From: Pseudomonas sp. GOM7
Lineage (GTDB): Bacteria > Pseudomonadota > Gammaproteobacteria > Pseudomonadales > Pseudomonadaceae
DNA length: 64,000 bases
NCBI RefSeq assembly: GCF_026723825.1
Contig: NZ_CP113519.1
Coordinates: forward strand, 5,360,935-5,424,934
Reading direction: 5' to 3'
In this document: positions 16,236-25,375 of the stretch, piece by piece
How positions within the stretch are numbered: position 1 is the stretch's first letter
Layout of the letters: every line of letters begins with the position of its first letter
Translations under genes and position numbers: made by a program
The notes under the pieces: model-generated
The model's input: only the letters and a program-made list of their open reading frames with translations
The model's database searches: none
What the model was told of the DNA's origin: nothing

Positions 16236-17549
16236 TTGCCCACATCCGTCCGCCCTTCCGCCTGCCCTGGCCTGCTGCGCATCGTCCCCGCGCTGGATGG
16301 CGGCATCTGCCGCATCAAGCTGCCCGGCGGTGTGCTGCGCAGCGCCCAGGCGCGGGCAATTGCCCAGGCGGCACGGCAGTGCGCCAGCGGCGTGCTGGAG
16401 CTGACCAATCGCAGCAACCTGCAGATCCGTGGCGTGCTGCCCGGCCAGGAAAGCGCGCTGATCGATGCCCTACTCGGTGCCGGGCTCGGCCCGCGGGTGG
16501 CAGCCGCCGATGATGTGCGCAACCTGCTGCTAAGCCCCGCCGCTGGCCTCGACCCGCACATGCGGATGGACGTGCGCCCGCTGGCTGGCCAGTTGCTCGA
16601 CCTGCTGCAGGACACCCCGGCGCTGCATGCCCTGTCGCCCAAGTTCGCCCTGCAACTGGACGGCGGCGAAGCCCTGGCCATGCGCGAACACCCGCACGAC
16701 CTATGGCTGGCCGCCGAAGGCGACCAGCATCTGCTGCTGGGTCTGGCCGGTTGCCCTGTCGACCACCCTCTGGCGCGCTTCGAGGCGAGCCAGGCGGTCG
16801 AGCTGGTGCGCCAGCTTCTGCTGCTGTTTCTCGAACTGGCCACGCCCGAGCAGTCACGCATGCGCCAGTTACTGGCACAGATCCCGGCCAGCGGGCTGTT
16901 GCAACGCCTGCAGACGCGTCTGGATTTTCCCCTGCAGCTAGCACCGACCAATTGGCAGCCTGCCGCGACGATCAGCCGCTCGCCGGCAGGTATTTATCCA
17001 CAGGCGCAGAGCGGCCTGTGTATGGTCGCCGCTGGCGCGCAACTGGGGCGGCTGCATGCCGAACAACTGCTGGCGCTGGCCCAACTGAGCGAACAACAGG
17101 GTGATGGCGAACTGCGCCTGACGCCCTGGCAGGGTGTGCTGCTAGGCAATGTTACGGAGGAAAACTCCGACGAATTGCTGGCCGCACTAGGCGATCTGGG
17201 CTTGCTGATTCACGGCGACGAGCCGCTGCTAGGCCTGGTCGCCTGCACCGGCTCGGTCGCCTGCGCACGCGGCCTAGCCGACAGCAAGCACCACGCTCTG
17301 CACCTGGCCGAGCTGCTACGCGCAAGCAGCGCCCGCCCACAGGTGCACCTCAGCGCCTGCCCACGCAGTTGCGCCAGCGCCCGCGTGCAGCCCTACACCC
17401 TGCTGGCCAGCACGCCCGACCATTACCAGCTCTACCAACGCACGCCCGAGGCGCCCGGTTTCGGCCGCCTGCTGGCGCCGGCCATGACCATCGACGAGGC
17501 CGGCGCCTGGCTCGCCCGCCACCACCCCGCAGGAACACCCGATGCTTGA
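16236..17549 (+). CDS. cobG: Precorrin-3B synthase (oxygen-dependent ring contraction)
   Basis: About 437 residues if it begins at TTG 16236 (LPTSVRPSACPGLLRIV), which has AGGTGA just upstream. Earlier in-frame codons would read through the riboswitch, so they are unlikely. The fold is that of sulfite/nitrite reductases: half-repeats with IKLPGGVLRSAQ and LTNRSNLQIRGV, and a 4Fe-4S Cys set in VACTGSVACARG and HLSACPRSCASA. It is the monooxygenase that makes the C20-hydroxy lactone, and its presence marks the aerobic pathway. The stop overlaps the cobH start by eight bases. Confidence 0.93.
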   Translation: MPTSVRPSACPGLLRIVPALDGGICRIKLPGGVLRSAQARAIAQAARQCASGVLELTNRSNLQIRGVLPGQESALIDALLGAGLGPRVAAADDVRNLLLSPAAGLDPHMRMDVRPLAGQLLDLLQDTPALHALSPKFALQLDGGEALAMREHPHDLWLAAEGDQHLLLGLAGCPVDHPLARFEASQAVELVRQLLLLFLELATPEQSRMRQLLAQIPASGLLQRLQTRLDFPLQLAPTNWQPAATISRSPAGIYPQAQSGLCMVAAGAQLGRLHAEQLLALAQLSEQQGDGELRLTPWQGVLLGNVTEENSDELLAALGDLGLLIHGDEPLLGLVACTGSVACARGLADSKHHALHLAELLRASSARPQVHLSACPRSCASARVQPYTLLASTPDHYQLYQRTPEAPGFGRLLAPAMTIDEAGAWLARHHPAGTPDA

Positions 17550-18168
17550 TTACATCCGCGACGGCCAGGAAATCTACCGCCGCTCCTTCGCCACCATCCG
17601 CGCCGAGGCCAACCTGGCTGGCATCCCCGCCGATCTGGAAAAGCTCGCCGTGCGGGTGATCCACGCCTGCGGCATGGTGGATGTGGTGGAGGATCTGCGC
17701 TTCTCCCCCGGCGCGGGCGCCGCTGGCCGCGCCGCCCTGCTGGCCGGCGCGCCGATCCTCTGCGATGCGCGCATGGTCGCCGAGGGCATCACCCGCCCGC
17801 GCCTGCCGGCGAACAACCAGGTGATCTGCACCCTGCATGACGCTGGCGTGCCGGAGCTGGCCCGCGAAGTCGGCAACACCCGCTCGGCGGTAGCCCTGGA
17901 GCACTGGCGCGAACACCTGGAAGGCAGCGTGGTGGTGATCGGCAATGCCCCTACCGCGCTGTTCTACCTGCTGGAGATGCTCGACGCCGGCGCGCCCAAA
18001 CCAGCGCTGATCATCGGCATGCCGGTGGGCTTTATCGGCGCGGCGGAATCCAAGGACGCCCTGGCCGCAGACAGCCGCGGCGTGCCCTACGTGATCGTGC
18101 GGGGCCGGCGCGGCGGCAGCGCCATGGCGGTGGCGGCGGTCAACGCCCTCGCCTCGGAGGTGGAATGA
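17542..18168 (+). CDS. cobH: Precorrin-8X methylmutase
   Basis: 208 residues, typical length. The catalytic His lies in VIHACGMVDVVEDL (His41 here). GAPILCDARMVAEGI and the C-terminal NAPTALFYLLEML are family signatures. The enzyme moves the C11 methyl to C12 to give hydrogenobyrinic acid. It overlaps cobG by eight bases upstream and cobI by four downstream, indicating translational coupling. Confidence 0.97.
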   Translation: MLDYIRDGQEIYRRSFATIRAEANLAGIPADLEKLAVRVIHACGMVDVVEDLRFSPGAGAAGRAALLAGAPILCDARMVAEGITRPRLPANNQVICTLHDAGVPELAREVGNTRSAVALEHWREHLEGSVVVIGNAPTALFYLLEMLDAGAPKPALIIGMPVGFIGAAESKDALAADSRGVPYVIVRGRRGGSAMAVAAVNALASEVE

Positions 18169-18908
18169 TGGCTGGCCGTCTGCTCGGTCTCGGCGTCGGC
18201 CCCGGCGACCCTGAGCTGCTTACCCTCAAGGCCCTGCGCCTGCTCAAAAGCGCGCCAGTGGTGGCCTATTTCGTGGCCAAGGCCAAGCACAACGCCGGCC
18301 AGGGCGGTAACGCCTTCGGCATCATCGAGGCGCACCTGGACGCCGCCCAGCAACGTCTGCCGCTGGTCTACCCGGTGACCACCGAAAAGCTCGCCCCGCC
18401 GCTGTCCTACGAGGATGTGATCGCCGACTTCTACGACACCTGCGCCGAGCAGATCGCCCGGTTGCTGGATGCCGGCCAGGACGTGGCGGTGATCTGCGAA
18501 GGCGATCCGTTCTTCTACGGCTCCTACATGTACCTGCACGACCGCCTGGCCGACCGCTACCAGGTGGAGGTGGTACCGGGCGTGTGCTCCATGCTCGGCT
18601 GCGCCTCGGTGCTCGGCACGCCGCTGGTATACCGCAACCAGAGCTTGAGCGTGCTGTCCGGCGTGCTGCCGGAAGAGGAGCTGGAGCAGCGCCTGCGCGA
18701 TGCCGAGGCAGCCGTGGTGATGAAACTGGGGCGCAACTTCGACAAGGTACGCCGCGTGCTGCGCAAGCTCGGCCTGGATGGCCGCGCCCATTACGTCGAG
18801 CGCGCCACCATGGCCAGCCAGAAGATCGTGCCGTTGGATGAGGTGGAGCCGATGGATTCGCCTTATTTCTCTATGATTCTGGTGCCTGGGCAGAAATGGC
18901 GGGGCTGA
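18165..18908 (+). CDS. cobI: Precorrin-2 C20-methyltransferase
   Basis: 247 residues with the tetrapyrrole-methylase signature LLGLGVGPGDPELLTLKAL at the start and CEGDPFFYGSYMYLHDRL mid-protein. It commits precorrin-2 to corrin synthesis by methylating C20. There are two adjacent Met codons; the first overlaps the cobH stop (ATGA). The gene is followed by 230 bp of repeats before cobJ, so cobJ may be less tightly linked than cobG-H-I are to each other. Confidence 0.96.
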   Translation: MMAGRLLGLGVGPGDPELLTLKALRLLKSAPVVAYFVAKAKHNAGQGGNAFGIIEAHLDAAQQRLPLVYPVTTEKLAPPLSYEDVIADFYDTCAEQIARLLDAGQDVAVICEGDPFFYGSYMYLHDRLADRYQVEVVPGVCSMLGCASVLGTPLVYRNQSLSVLSGVLPEEELEQRLRDAEAAVVMKLGRNFDKVRRVLRKLGLDGRAHYVERATMASQKIVPLDEVEPMDSPYFSMILVPGQKWRG

Positions 18909-18912
18909 ACCC

Positions 18913-19129
18913 CTAGGGTGGATCGGGGCACGTAGCTGACGCTTCACCCATCCACCGCCACGATGGTGGATGAAAAAAGCGTCATCCACCCTACGCACTG
19001 TAGGAGCCGGCTTGCCGGCGATCCATTGCAGGCGCATCGCCCGCAAGTGGGCTCCTACGGAAATACCTCGAAGCTCGTAGCCCGGATGCAATCCGGGAAA
19101 CCCATTCCCCGGATTGCATCCGGGCTACA
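18913..19129. repeat. Cluster of three palindromic repeats between cobI and cobJ
   Basis: Three different elements lie end to end: GTAGGGTGGA-type arms (18913 to about 18997), a REP-like pair GTAGGAGCCGGC / GGGCTCCTAC (19000-19061), and the CCCGGATGCAATCCGGG pair (19078-19128). The same families occur singly elsewhere in the window. They would form strong hairpins in the cobI-cobJ message. Confidence 0.8.
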
Positions 19130-19140
19130 GGATTTGCCGC

Positions 19141-20790
19141 ATGAATATCGTCATCCTCGGCGCCAGCGCGCTGGCCACTGCACAACGCCTCAAGGCGCTT
19201 TATCCACAGGCGATGATCCATGGTCTGCGCGGGCGCGCTGACGGTGCCGAGCGCCATTACGAGGACTTCGGCGAGCACCTGCGCGCGCTGTATCGCCAAG
19301 GCCAGCCGCTGCTGGCGCTGTGCGCCGCCGGCATCGTCATCCGCAGCCTGGCCGCGCTGCTGGCGGAGAAGGGCGCCGAACCGCCGGTGCTGGCCCTGGC
19401 CGAGGACGGCAGCGCCGTGGTGCCACTGCTCGGCGGCCTGGCCGGGGTCAATCGCTTGGCCCGCGAGATCGCCGTGCACCTGGGTGTAACACCAGCCATC
19501 ACCACCAGCGGCGAGCTGCGCTTCGGCACCTGCCTGCTGGAGCCGCCAGCCGGCTATGCCCTGGCCGACCTGCAGCAGGGCAAGCGCTTCGTCAGCGATC
19601 TGCTCGGCGGCGAGACGGTGCGCATCGAAGGCCAGGCGCCTTGGCTGGAGGCGGCGCAACTGCCTGTGGACAAGGACGCCAGTCGGGTTATCCATATCAC
19701 CACACAGGCGCGCCCGGCCCAGGCTGACGAATTGCTGATCCACCCACGCAGCGCCGCCGCACTTGTCGAACGCCCAGGCGCCGATCTGCCGGCACGGCTG
19801 CAACAGGCGCTGACCGCCGCCAAGCTGGCGCCCCAGGCGCTGGCCCTGCTGCTCGCGGACAAAGCCTGGATGGCCAATACCGAGCTGCACACCGCAGCAG
19901 CCGAGTTGAAACTGCCGCTGCGCTTTATCCACAGCACAACCGAGTTGCCGCCCGAGCACCATGCCGTCGATGGCCTGCGCCTGCTGCTAGGTGAACGACC
20001 GCTGGATATCGAGCGCCTCGGCCAGCGCCGGGGCCGCCTCAGTGTGGTCGGCCTCGGCCCAGGCGCTGCCGAGCATATGACCCCCGCCGTGCGCCGCGCC
20101 CTGGACGAGGCCGAAGACCTGCTCGGCTACGACACCTACGTGAAGATGGCCGGCCCGCTGCGCGCCGATCAGTGCCTGCACCCCAGCGACAACCGCGAGG
20201 AGCTGCAGCGCGCCGCCCATGCCTTCGAGCTGGCCGCCACGGGCCGCCGGGTGGTGATGATCTCCTCCGGCGACCCCGGCGTGTTCGCCATGGCGGCCGC
20301 CGTGATGGAGGCGCTGGAAAACCCACAGAACGAAGCCTGGCACGGCGTCGAACTGGAAGTGCTACCGGGCGTCTCCGCCGCCCTGGCCACCGCTGCCAAG
20401 GCCGGCGCGCCGTTGGGCCACGACTTCTGCCTGATCTCGCTTTCCGACAACCTCAAGCCCTGGGCAGTGATCGAAAAACGCCTGCAGCACGCCGCCGCCG
20501 CCGACCTGGCCATGGCTTTCTACAACCCGATCTCCAAGGCTCGTCCCTGGCAGCTCGGCCGCGCGCTGGAGCTGCTGCGCCAGCACCGCGCACCGCAAAC
20601 CCTGGTGGTGCTCGGCCGCGATATCGGTCGCCCCGCCGAAGCCCTGCGCAGCCTGACCCTAGGCGAGCTGACCCCGGAGATGGTCGATATGCGCACCCTG
20701 GTGATCATCGGCTCCAGCCAGACCCGCCGCTTCCCCCGCGCCGATGGCGGCGAATGGGTCTACACCCCGCGCTGGTATCCGCAGCTTTAG
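19141..20790 (+). CDS. cobJ: CbiG-CobJ fusion: precorrin-3B C17-methyltransferase
   Basis: 549 residues from ATG 19141. Residues about 1-290 match the N-terminal and central parts of CbiG (IVILGASALATAQRL, TTSGELRFGT). From about 299 a tetrapyrrole methylase begins (RLSVVGLGPGAAEHMTP, SSGDPGVFAMAAAV, AFYNPISKARPWQL). The second domain methylates C17 and contracts the ring from precorrin-3B to precorrin-4. The CbiG part opens the delta-lactone in the anaerobic route; its role in an aerobic pathway is not established. The C-terminal CbiG domain missing here is encoded separately as cobE (39878). Confidence 0.94.
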   Translation: MNIVILGASALATAQRLKALYPQAMIHGLRGRADGAERHYEDFGEHLRALYRQGQPLLALCAAGIVIRSLAALLAEKGAEPPVLALAEDGSAVVPLLGGLAGVNRLAREIAVHLGVTPAITTSGELRFGTCLLEPPAGYALADLQQGKRFVSDLLGGETVRIEGQAPWLEAAQLPVDKDASRVIHITTQARPAQADELLIHPRSAAALVERPGADLPARLQQALTAAKLAPQALALLLADKAWMANTELHTAAAELKLPLRFIHSTTELPPEHHAVDGLRLLLGERPLDIERLGQRRGRLSVVGLGPGAAEHMTPAVRRALDEAEDLLGYDTYVKMAGPLRADQCLHPSDNREELQRAAHAFELAATGRRVVMISSGDPGVFAMAAAVMEALENPQNEAWHGVELEVLPGVSAALATAAKAGAPLGHDFCLISLSDNLKPWAVIEKRLQHAAAADLAMAFYNPISKARPWQLGRALELLRQHRAPQTLVVLGRDIGRPAEALRSLTLGELTPEMVDMRTLVIIGSSQTRRFPRADGGEWVYTPRWYPQL

Positions 20791-20817
20791 CTTCAACAGC
20801 TCACAGGAACCCCCACC

Positions 20818-21429
20818 ATGGCCCTCGAACTCTGGCTCGTCTACTTCGTCGCCACCCTTGGCCTGGCGCTGACGCCCGGCCCCAACAGCCTGCTGGCGCT
20901 GACCCACGGCGGGTTGTACGGTGCGCGCATGACACTGGCCACCATCCTCGGCGGCGTGGTCGGTTTCAGCACACTGATCGCCCTGGCCATGTTCGGCCTT
21001 GGCGCCCTGCTCAAGGCCGCGCCCAGTGCGCTTATGGCACTCAAGTGGATCGGCGGTGCCTACCTGATCTGGCTGGGCATACAACTGTGGCGCGCCCCGC
21101 CGATGAACCTGACGCTGGCCGACAGCGGCGTACGCCCCAGCGCTACCCGTCTGTTTCGCCAGGGCCTGCTGTCGGCATTGTCTAATCCCAAGGTGATCCT
21201 GTTCTACGGCGCCTTCCTGCCGCAGTTCGTCGACCCGCAGCGCGGCCTGGCCATGCAGTTCGTGGTAATGGCGGCCACCTTCGCCGTGGTCGAGTTTCTC
21301 GTCGAGCTGCTGCTGGCACTGCTGGCCTTCCGCGTGCGGCCCTGGCTGCTGCGCGGTGGCCGCGCCTTCAACCGCAGTTGCGGCGTGCTCTTCGTGCTGA
21401 TCGGCGTGGCGCTGCCGCTGGCGCGTTGA
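20818..21429 (+). CDS. LysE/RhtB family exporter
   Basis: 203 residues with about six membrane helices and the family signature LGLALTPGPNSLLALTHGG near the start; NPKVILFYGAFLPQFVDP follows in the second half. These proteins export amino acids such as lysine, threonine or homoserine lactone. It starts 27 bp after cobJ with AGGA upstream and may ride on the same transcript, without evidence that it serves cobalamin synthesis. Substrate unknown. A second member lies at 44899. Confidence 0.9.
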   Translation: MALELWLVYFVATLGLALTPGPNSLLALTHGGLYGARMTLATILGGVVGFSTLIALAMFGLGALLKAAPSALMALKWIGGAYLIWLGIQLWRAPPMNLTLADSGVRPSATRLFRQGLLSALSNPKVILFYGAFLPQFVDPQRGLAMQFVVMAATFAVVEFLVELLLALLAFRVRPWLLRGGRAFNRSCGVLFVLIGVALPLAR

Positions 21430-21446
21430 GCAAGCGCTCGCCCCAC

Positions 21447-21839
21447 CTACTGAGGCAGGTGGCAGACCACGCAGAGCTTGTTGCCATCGAGGTCGCGGAA
21501 ATAGGCGCCGTAATAATCAGGGTGATAGTGCACACGCAGCCCCGGAGCGCCCTCGCAACGCCCACCCTGGGCGAGCGCCAGCCGGTGGGCCTGATCGACC
21601 TGTGCCCGGGTCTGCGCCAGCAGCGCCACCATCTGACCATTACCGGGATGGTGCTCGGTGCCGTCGTAAGGCGTACTGATCAGCAACAGAGGTCGGGGCT
21701 CCGGGCTCGACTGCCAGGCCGCCCAGGGCTTGTCCGCGTCGAGAAAACGCAACTCGACACCCAGCAGATCCAACAACGGCTGGTAGAACCTCAGGGCGCG
21801 AGGAAAGTCGCTCACACCGATGCAGATATGGGAAAACAT
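21447..21839 (-). CDS. VOC-fold (glyoxalase/bleomycin-resistance) protein
   Basis: 130 residues, one VOC module pair. The start is FSHICIGVSDFPRALRFYQP, and the end YYGAYFRDLDGNKLCVVCHL carries the typical C-terminal metal-site Asp/Glu region. The family includes glyoxalase I, dioxygenases and antibiotic-binding proteins, so no reaction can be assigned. Convergent with the LysE gene, 17 bp apart. The following 250 bp to the next start hold no feature I can name. Confidence 0.85.
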   Translation of the reverse strand: MFSHICIGVSDFPRALRFYQPLLDLLGVELRFLDADKPWAAWQSSPEPRPLLLISTPYDGTEHHPGNGQMVALLAQTRAQVDQAHRLALAQGGRCEGAPGLRVHYHPDYYGAYFRDLDGNKLCVVCHLPQ

Positions 21840-22090
21840 GTGGCCCCCTTGCTCCGTTAAACGAAAACGGCAACTGCATCCTGGTCTAGTTCAGACCGGT
21901 ATCGCAAGCGCCTGGAAAAGAACGAACCTGGCGAGGACGTATCAGCCGCGCCTGCTTCTGCGACCTGGCGCGTTTCCCCCGGGTTTGAGGTCGCTCACGG
22001 CAACGTATCCGTCGTCTGCATGGCGTTCAGCCCTGCTACCGCTCCGTAACCTGGCAGGATGCCATCCAACTCAGGGATCAGGAGCCTCGC

Positions 22091-23398
22091 ATGAATGCCA
22101 TCCACAGCAGTCAGCAGGTGAGCCCGGCCACCTTGCACAAGGTGATCGCCGCCTCCGCCATCGGCAACTTCGTCGAATGGTTCGACTTCGCCGTCTACGG
22201 CTTTCTCGCCGTGACCATCGCCTCGCTGTTCTTCCCGCCAGGCAACCCGACCCTGGCACTGCTGCAGACCTTCGCGGTGTTCGCCGTGTCCTTCGCCCTG
22301 CGGCCGCTGGGCGGCATCTTCTTCGGCATTCTCGGCGACCGCATCGGGCGCAAGCGCGTGCTGTCGATCACCGTGCTGATGATGGCCGGCTCCACCACGT
22401 TGATCGGCCTGCTGCCCACCTACGCCAGCATCGGCCTGATCGCCCCGCTGCTGCTGGCAATGGCGCGCTGCCTGCAGGGCTTCTCCGCCGGTGGCGAGTA
22501 TGCCGGCGCCTGCGCCTTCGTCATGGAACACGCGCCCACCGAGCGCAAGGCCCGTTATGGCAGCTTCGTACCGGTTTCGACCTTCCTCGCCTTCGCCTCG
22601 GCGGCCGGCCTGGTGTTCGGCCTCGATCAATTCATCAGCAGCGAGCAGATGCAGGCCTGGGGCTGGCGCCTGCCCTTTCTGATCGCCGCCCCGCTGGGCC
22701 TGGTGGGCCTGTACATGCGCCTGCGCCTGGACGAGTCGCCGGCCTTCAAGGCGATGGCCGCCGAGCCTGCACCGGAGCACTCGCCGCTGGTGGAGACCTT
22801 GCGCCAACATGGCGCGACCATCGCCTGCCTGGGCGCATTCATCTCCGCCACGGCGTTGTCGTTCTACATGTTCACTACCTACCTGACCACCTACATGCAG
22901 GTGGTTGGCGGTGCCACGCGGCCGACCGCCTTGCTGGCAAGCCTGCTGGCGCTGGTGTTCGCCGGGCTGCTGTGCCCCGTCATCGGGCGCTATTCGGATC
23001 ACGTCGGCCGTCGCCGTACCATTCTCACCGCCGGGGTGGCGCTGATCGTCGCGGTGTACCCGGCCTTCACCCTGGCCACTTCCGGCGCCCTGCTGCCTTC
23101 GGCGCTGGGCGCCATGCTGCTGGCGGTCGGCGCGGTGATCTGCGGCGTGGTCACCGCGGTGCTGCTCTCCGAGCAGTTCCCCACCCGGGTGCGCTACACC
23201 GCCTCGGCCTTCACCTACAACCTGGCCTACACGATCTTCGGCGGCACCGCACCGCTGGTGGCCACCTGGCTGATCGAGCAGACCGGCGACCGCATGGCGC
23301 CGGCCTATTACCTGATCGTCATCGCGCTGATCGCCCTGGCTGGCGGCCTGGCCCTGCCGGAGTCGTCGAAACGGCCACTGAACTACCGGGCAAGCTGA
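22091..23398 (+). CDS. MFS metabolite:proton symporter (MHS family)
   Basis: 435 residues, twelve predicted helices. NFVEWFDFAVYGFLAV near residue 20 and GDRIGRKRVL between helices 2 and 3 identify the metabolite:H+ symporter branch, which includes KgtP, ProP and citrate carriers. It imports a small organic acid or compatible solute across the inner membrane. AGGAG lies eight bases before the ATG. No linked catabolic gene reveals the substrate. Confidence 0.9.
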   Translation: MNAIHSSQQVSPATLHKVIAASAIGNFVEWFDFAVYGFLAVTIASLFFPPGNPTLALLQTFAVFAVSFALRPLGGIFFGILGDRIGRKRVLSITVLMMAGSTTLIGLLPTYASIGLIAPLLLAMARCLQGFSAGGEYAGACAFVMEHAPTERKARYGSFVPVSTFLAFASAAGLVFGLDQFISSEQMQAWGWRLPFLIAAPLGLVGLYMRLRLDESPAFKAMAAEPAPEHSPLVETLRQHGATIACLGAFISATALSFYMFTTYLTTYMQVVGGATRPTALLASLLALVFAGLLCPVIGRYSDHVGRRRTILTAGVALIVAVYPAFTLATSGALLPSALGAMLLAVGAVICGVVTAVLLSEQFPTRVRYTASAFTYNLAYTIFGGTAPLVATWLIEQTGDRMAPAYYLIVIALIALAGGLALPESSKRPLNYRAS

Positions 23399-23401
23399 AC
23401 A

Positions 23402-23842
23402 TCAGACAGGGCCTGGCCCGATTTCACGCTTGCGGCTCCCGCGCCTTACCCCCCGTTTGCCGGCCACCTCCACCAAGCGCCGGAAGGTGGGGCATTCCAG
23501 GTGCGAGGGCGCCGGGCAATCGGCGACATGCCGCAGCGTGTCGCGCAGCGCGCTCAGTTCGCGGATCTGCCGATCGATGGCATCGGCCCTCGCGTGAATC
23601 CGCTCGCGTGGCAGCTCCGGCACGCCGTTGGCGCCGAACATGGCGGCGATCTCATCCAGCGAGAAGCCTGCCGACTTGCCCATGACGATCAGCTTCAGTT
23701 GCAGCAGCACCTCGGCCGGATACTGACGGCGCAAGCCCACGCGTCCAACCGACTTGATCAGCCCGGTGTCTTCGTAATAACGCAGCGCCGAGGGTTTGAA
23801 TCCGCTACGTGACGCCACCTCTCCGATATCCAGAAATTTCAT
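23402..23842 (-). CDS. MerR family regulator with CX7C effector motif
   Basis: 146 residues from ATG 23842, with GAGGT upstream. The winged helix DIGEVASRSGFKPSALRYYE lies at 4-23, followed by a long dimerisation helix. The C-terminal DCPAPSHLECPTFRRL gives two Cys separated by seven residues, as in the CueR metal loop. SoxR needs four Cys and is therefore unlikely, although the operator resembles a SoxR box. It is divergent from an MFS exporter and presumably activates it in response to a metal, thiol or drug. The start codon lies beside the operator, so autoregulation is likely. Confidence 0.88.
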   Translation of the reverse strand: MKFLDIGEVASRSGFKPSALRYYEDTGLIKSVGRVGLRRQYPAEVLLQLKLIVMGKSAGFSLDEIAAMFGANGVPELPRERIHARADAIDRQIRELSALRDTLRHVADCPAPSHLECPTFRRLVEVAGKRGVRRGSRKREIGPGPV

Positions 23843-23844
23843 GC

Positions 23845-23875
23845 TTGACCTCAAGCTGGCTTGAAGTTGCAAGCT
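23845..23875 (+). promoter_or_regulatory. MerR-type promoter/operator
   Basis: TTGACC at 23845-23850 acts as a -35 element, followed by the dyad CTCAAGCTGGCTTGAAG (23850-23866), which fills an extended spacer of about 19 bp as MerR-type promoters require. The -10 near 23870-23875 is weak, as expected for an activator-dependent promoter. It points to the MFS gene at 23912. Confidence 0.65.
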
Positions 23876-23911
23876 TCTCACGAACGCTGATTTCGGCAAG
23901 AGGGCACGGCA

Positions 23912-25150
23912 ATGAATACGATGAAATCATGGTTATCGAGGCAACCGCAGACCGTCATCACGGCAACCCTGGCCCTGTCGATGCTGCTGGCATCGATCGG
24001 CACCAGCATCGCCAACATCGCGCTACCGCAAGTAGCCGAAGCCTTCCCCGCCCCCTTCGCGCAGATCCAGGCCGTGGTGGTGGCCTATCTCGCGACGCTG
24101 ACGCTAACGGTGGTCGGCGCCGGCCGGCTGGCTGACCGCCACGGCGCGAAGCCCATGCTGGTGCTGGGGCTCGCCCTCTTCGCCGGCTCCTCGCTGTTCT
24201 GTGCCCTGGCCCCGCACCTGTGGCTGCTGGTGGCCGCACGGGCGCTGCAAGGCGTTGGCGCGGCCTTTCTGATGACGCTGGCCATGACCCTGATGCGGCA
24301 GAACGCGAGCGAGGAAAGTGTCGGCCGGGCCATGGGCCTGCTCGGCACCGTATCAGCTTTGGGAACGGCACTCGGGCCGGCGCTGGGCGGGCTGTTGATC
24401 CCTCTGGGAGGATGGCGCGCCCTGTTCTGGGTGCAGGTGCCGCTGGCGCTGCTGGCCCTGATCCTGGCCGTGTCGCGGCTGCCAAACGACCCACGCAGGC
24501 ACGAGGCCGCGCCGGCCAGCCTCTGGTCGATGCTGAACCGAGAGCTGCTGCCCAATCTGCTGAGCAACCTGCTGGTGGCCACGGTGATGATGACGACGCT
24601 GGTGGTCGGCCCCTTCTACCTTGGCTTCGGGCTCGGCCTGACGCCGACACAGGTGGGCTTCGTCATGGCGGTCGGGCCGCTGATCTCGATTTTCAGTGGC
24701 GTGCCCAGCGGCCATCTGGTCGATGCCTGGGGCAGCCGCCGCGTGCTCGCCATCGGTATCGGCCTGTTGAGCACAGGGTCGTTGCTGCTGGCGCTGCTGC
24801 CCAACGCCATAGGCGTCGCCGGCTACGTTCTGGCGATCATCGTCCTGACACCGGGCTACCAGCTCTTCCAGGCGGCCAACAATACCGCCACGCTCGCACA
24901 GGTTCCGCCAGCGCAACGCGGCACGGTCTCCGGCCTGCTCGGCCTGTCACGCAATCTCGGCCTGATCGCCGGCGCAGCAGTGATGGGAGCGGTGTTCGCA
25001 GCCGCAGCGGGAACGGATGCATTCGCGCTCGCACCGGCCTCGGCCATGGCGCAGGGGATGCAGCAGACCTTTGCGCTGGCCACCGTGATGATGCTCGGCG
25101 CGGCTGGAATCGCGTTCTGCCAGCGCACGGCCATTGCACGCACTCAGTAG
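23912..25150 (+). CDS. MFS drug-efflux-type transporter
   Basis: 412 residues. SMLLASIGTSIANIALPQVA in helix 1, RLADRHGAKPML between helices 2 and 3, and the motif-C-like SALGTALGPALGGLLI in helix 5 are typical of drug:proton antiporters close to the DHA2 branch, though its length suggests twelve helices. It is controlled by the adjacent MerR protein, a common pairing for toxin or antibiotic export. Substrate unknown. A 225-bp gap follows with no clear feature. Confidence 0.88.
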   Translation: MNTMKSWLSRQPQTVITATLALSMLLASIGTSIANIALPQVAEAFPAPFAQIQAVVVAYLATLTLTVVGAGRLADRHGAKPMLVLGLALFAGSSLFCALAPHLWLLVAARALQGVGAAFLMTLAMTLMRQNASEESVGRAMGLLGTVSALGTALGPALGGLLIPLGGWRALFWVQVPLALLALILAVSRLPNDPRRHEAAPASLWSMLNRELLPNLLSNLLVATVMMTTLVVGPFYLGFGLGLTPTQVGFVMAVGPLISIFSGVPSGHLVDAWGSRRVLAIGIGLLSTGSLLLALLPNAIGVAGYVLAIIVLTPGYQLFQAANNTATLAQVPPAQRGTVSGLLGLSRNLGLIAGAAVMGAVFAAAAGTDAFALAPASAMAQGMQQTFALATVMMLGAAGIAFCQRTAIARTQ

Positions 25151-25375
25151 GTCTGAACTGGGCCTCTGGTCGTTCGGTTTACATCCTTGCGCCCGATGAA
25201 GGCAGCAGCCGCATCTGACTGCCGAACCGGGCGAACCATTGGACATTCTTGCGCCAGCAAGATCGAGCATATCGTCCGGCCGCGTGCAGCAAGCGCGGCC
25301 ACAGACTATTGTTCTTGTAGCCCCCTAAGTCATCTGTGATGATAACATATAGCCACTACGTCAGCAGACCTCGCC

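Noticed and set aside
23402..23842. SoxR redox regulator
   Set aside because: Only two Cys in the C-terminal part, whereas the 2Fe-2S cluster of SoxR needs four.
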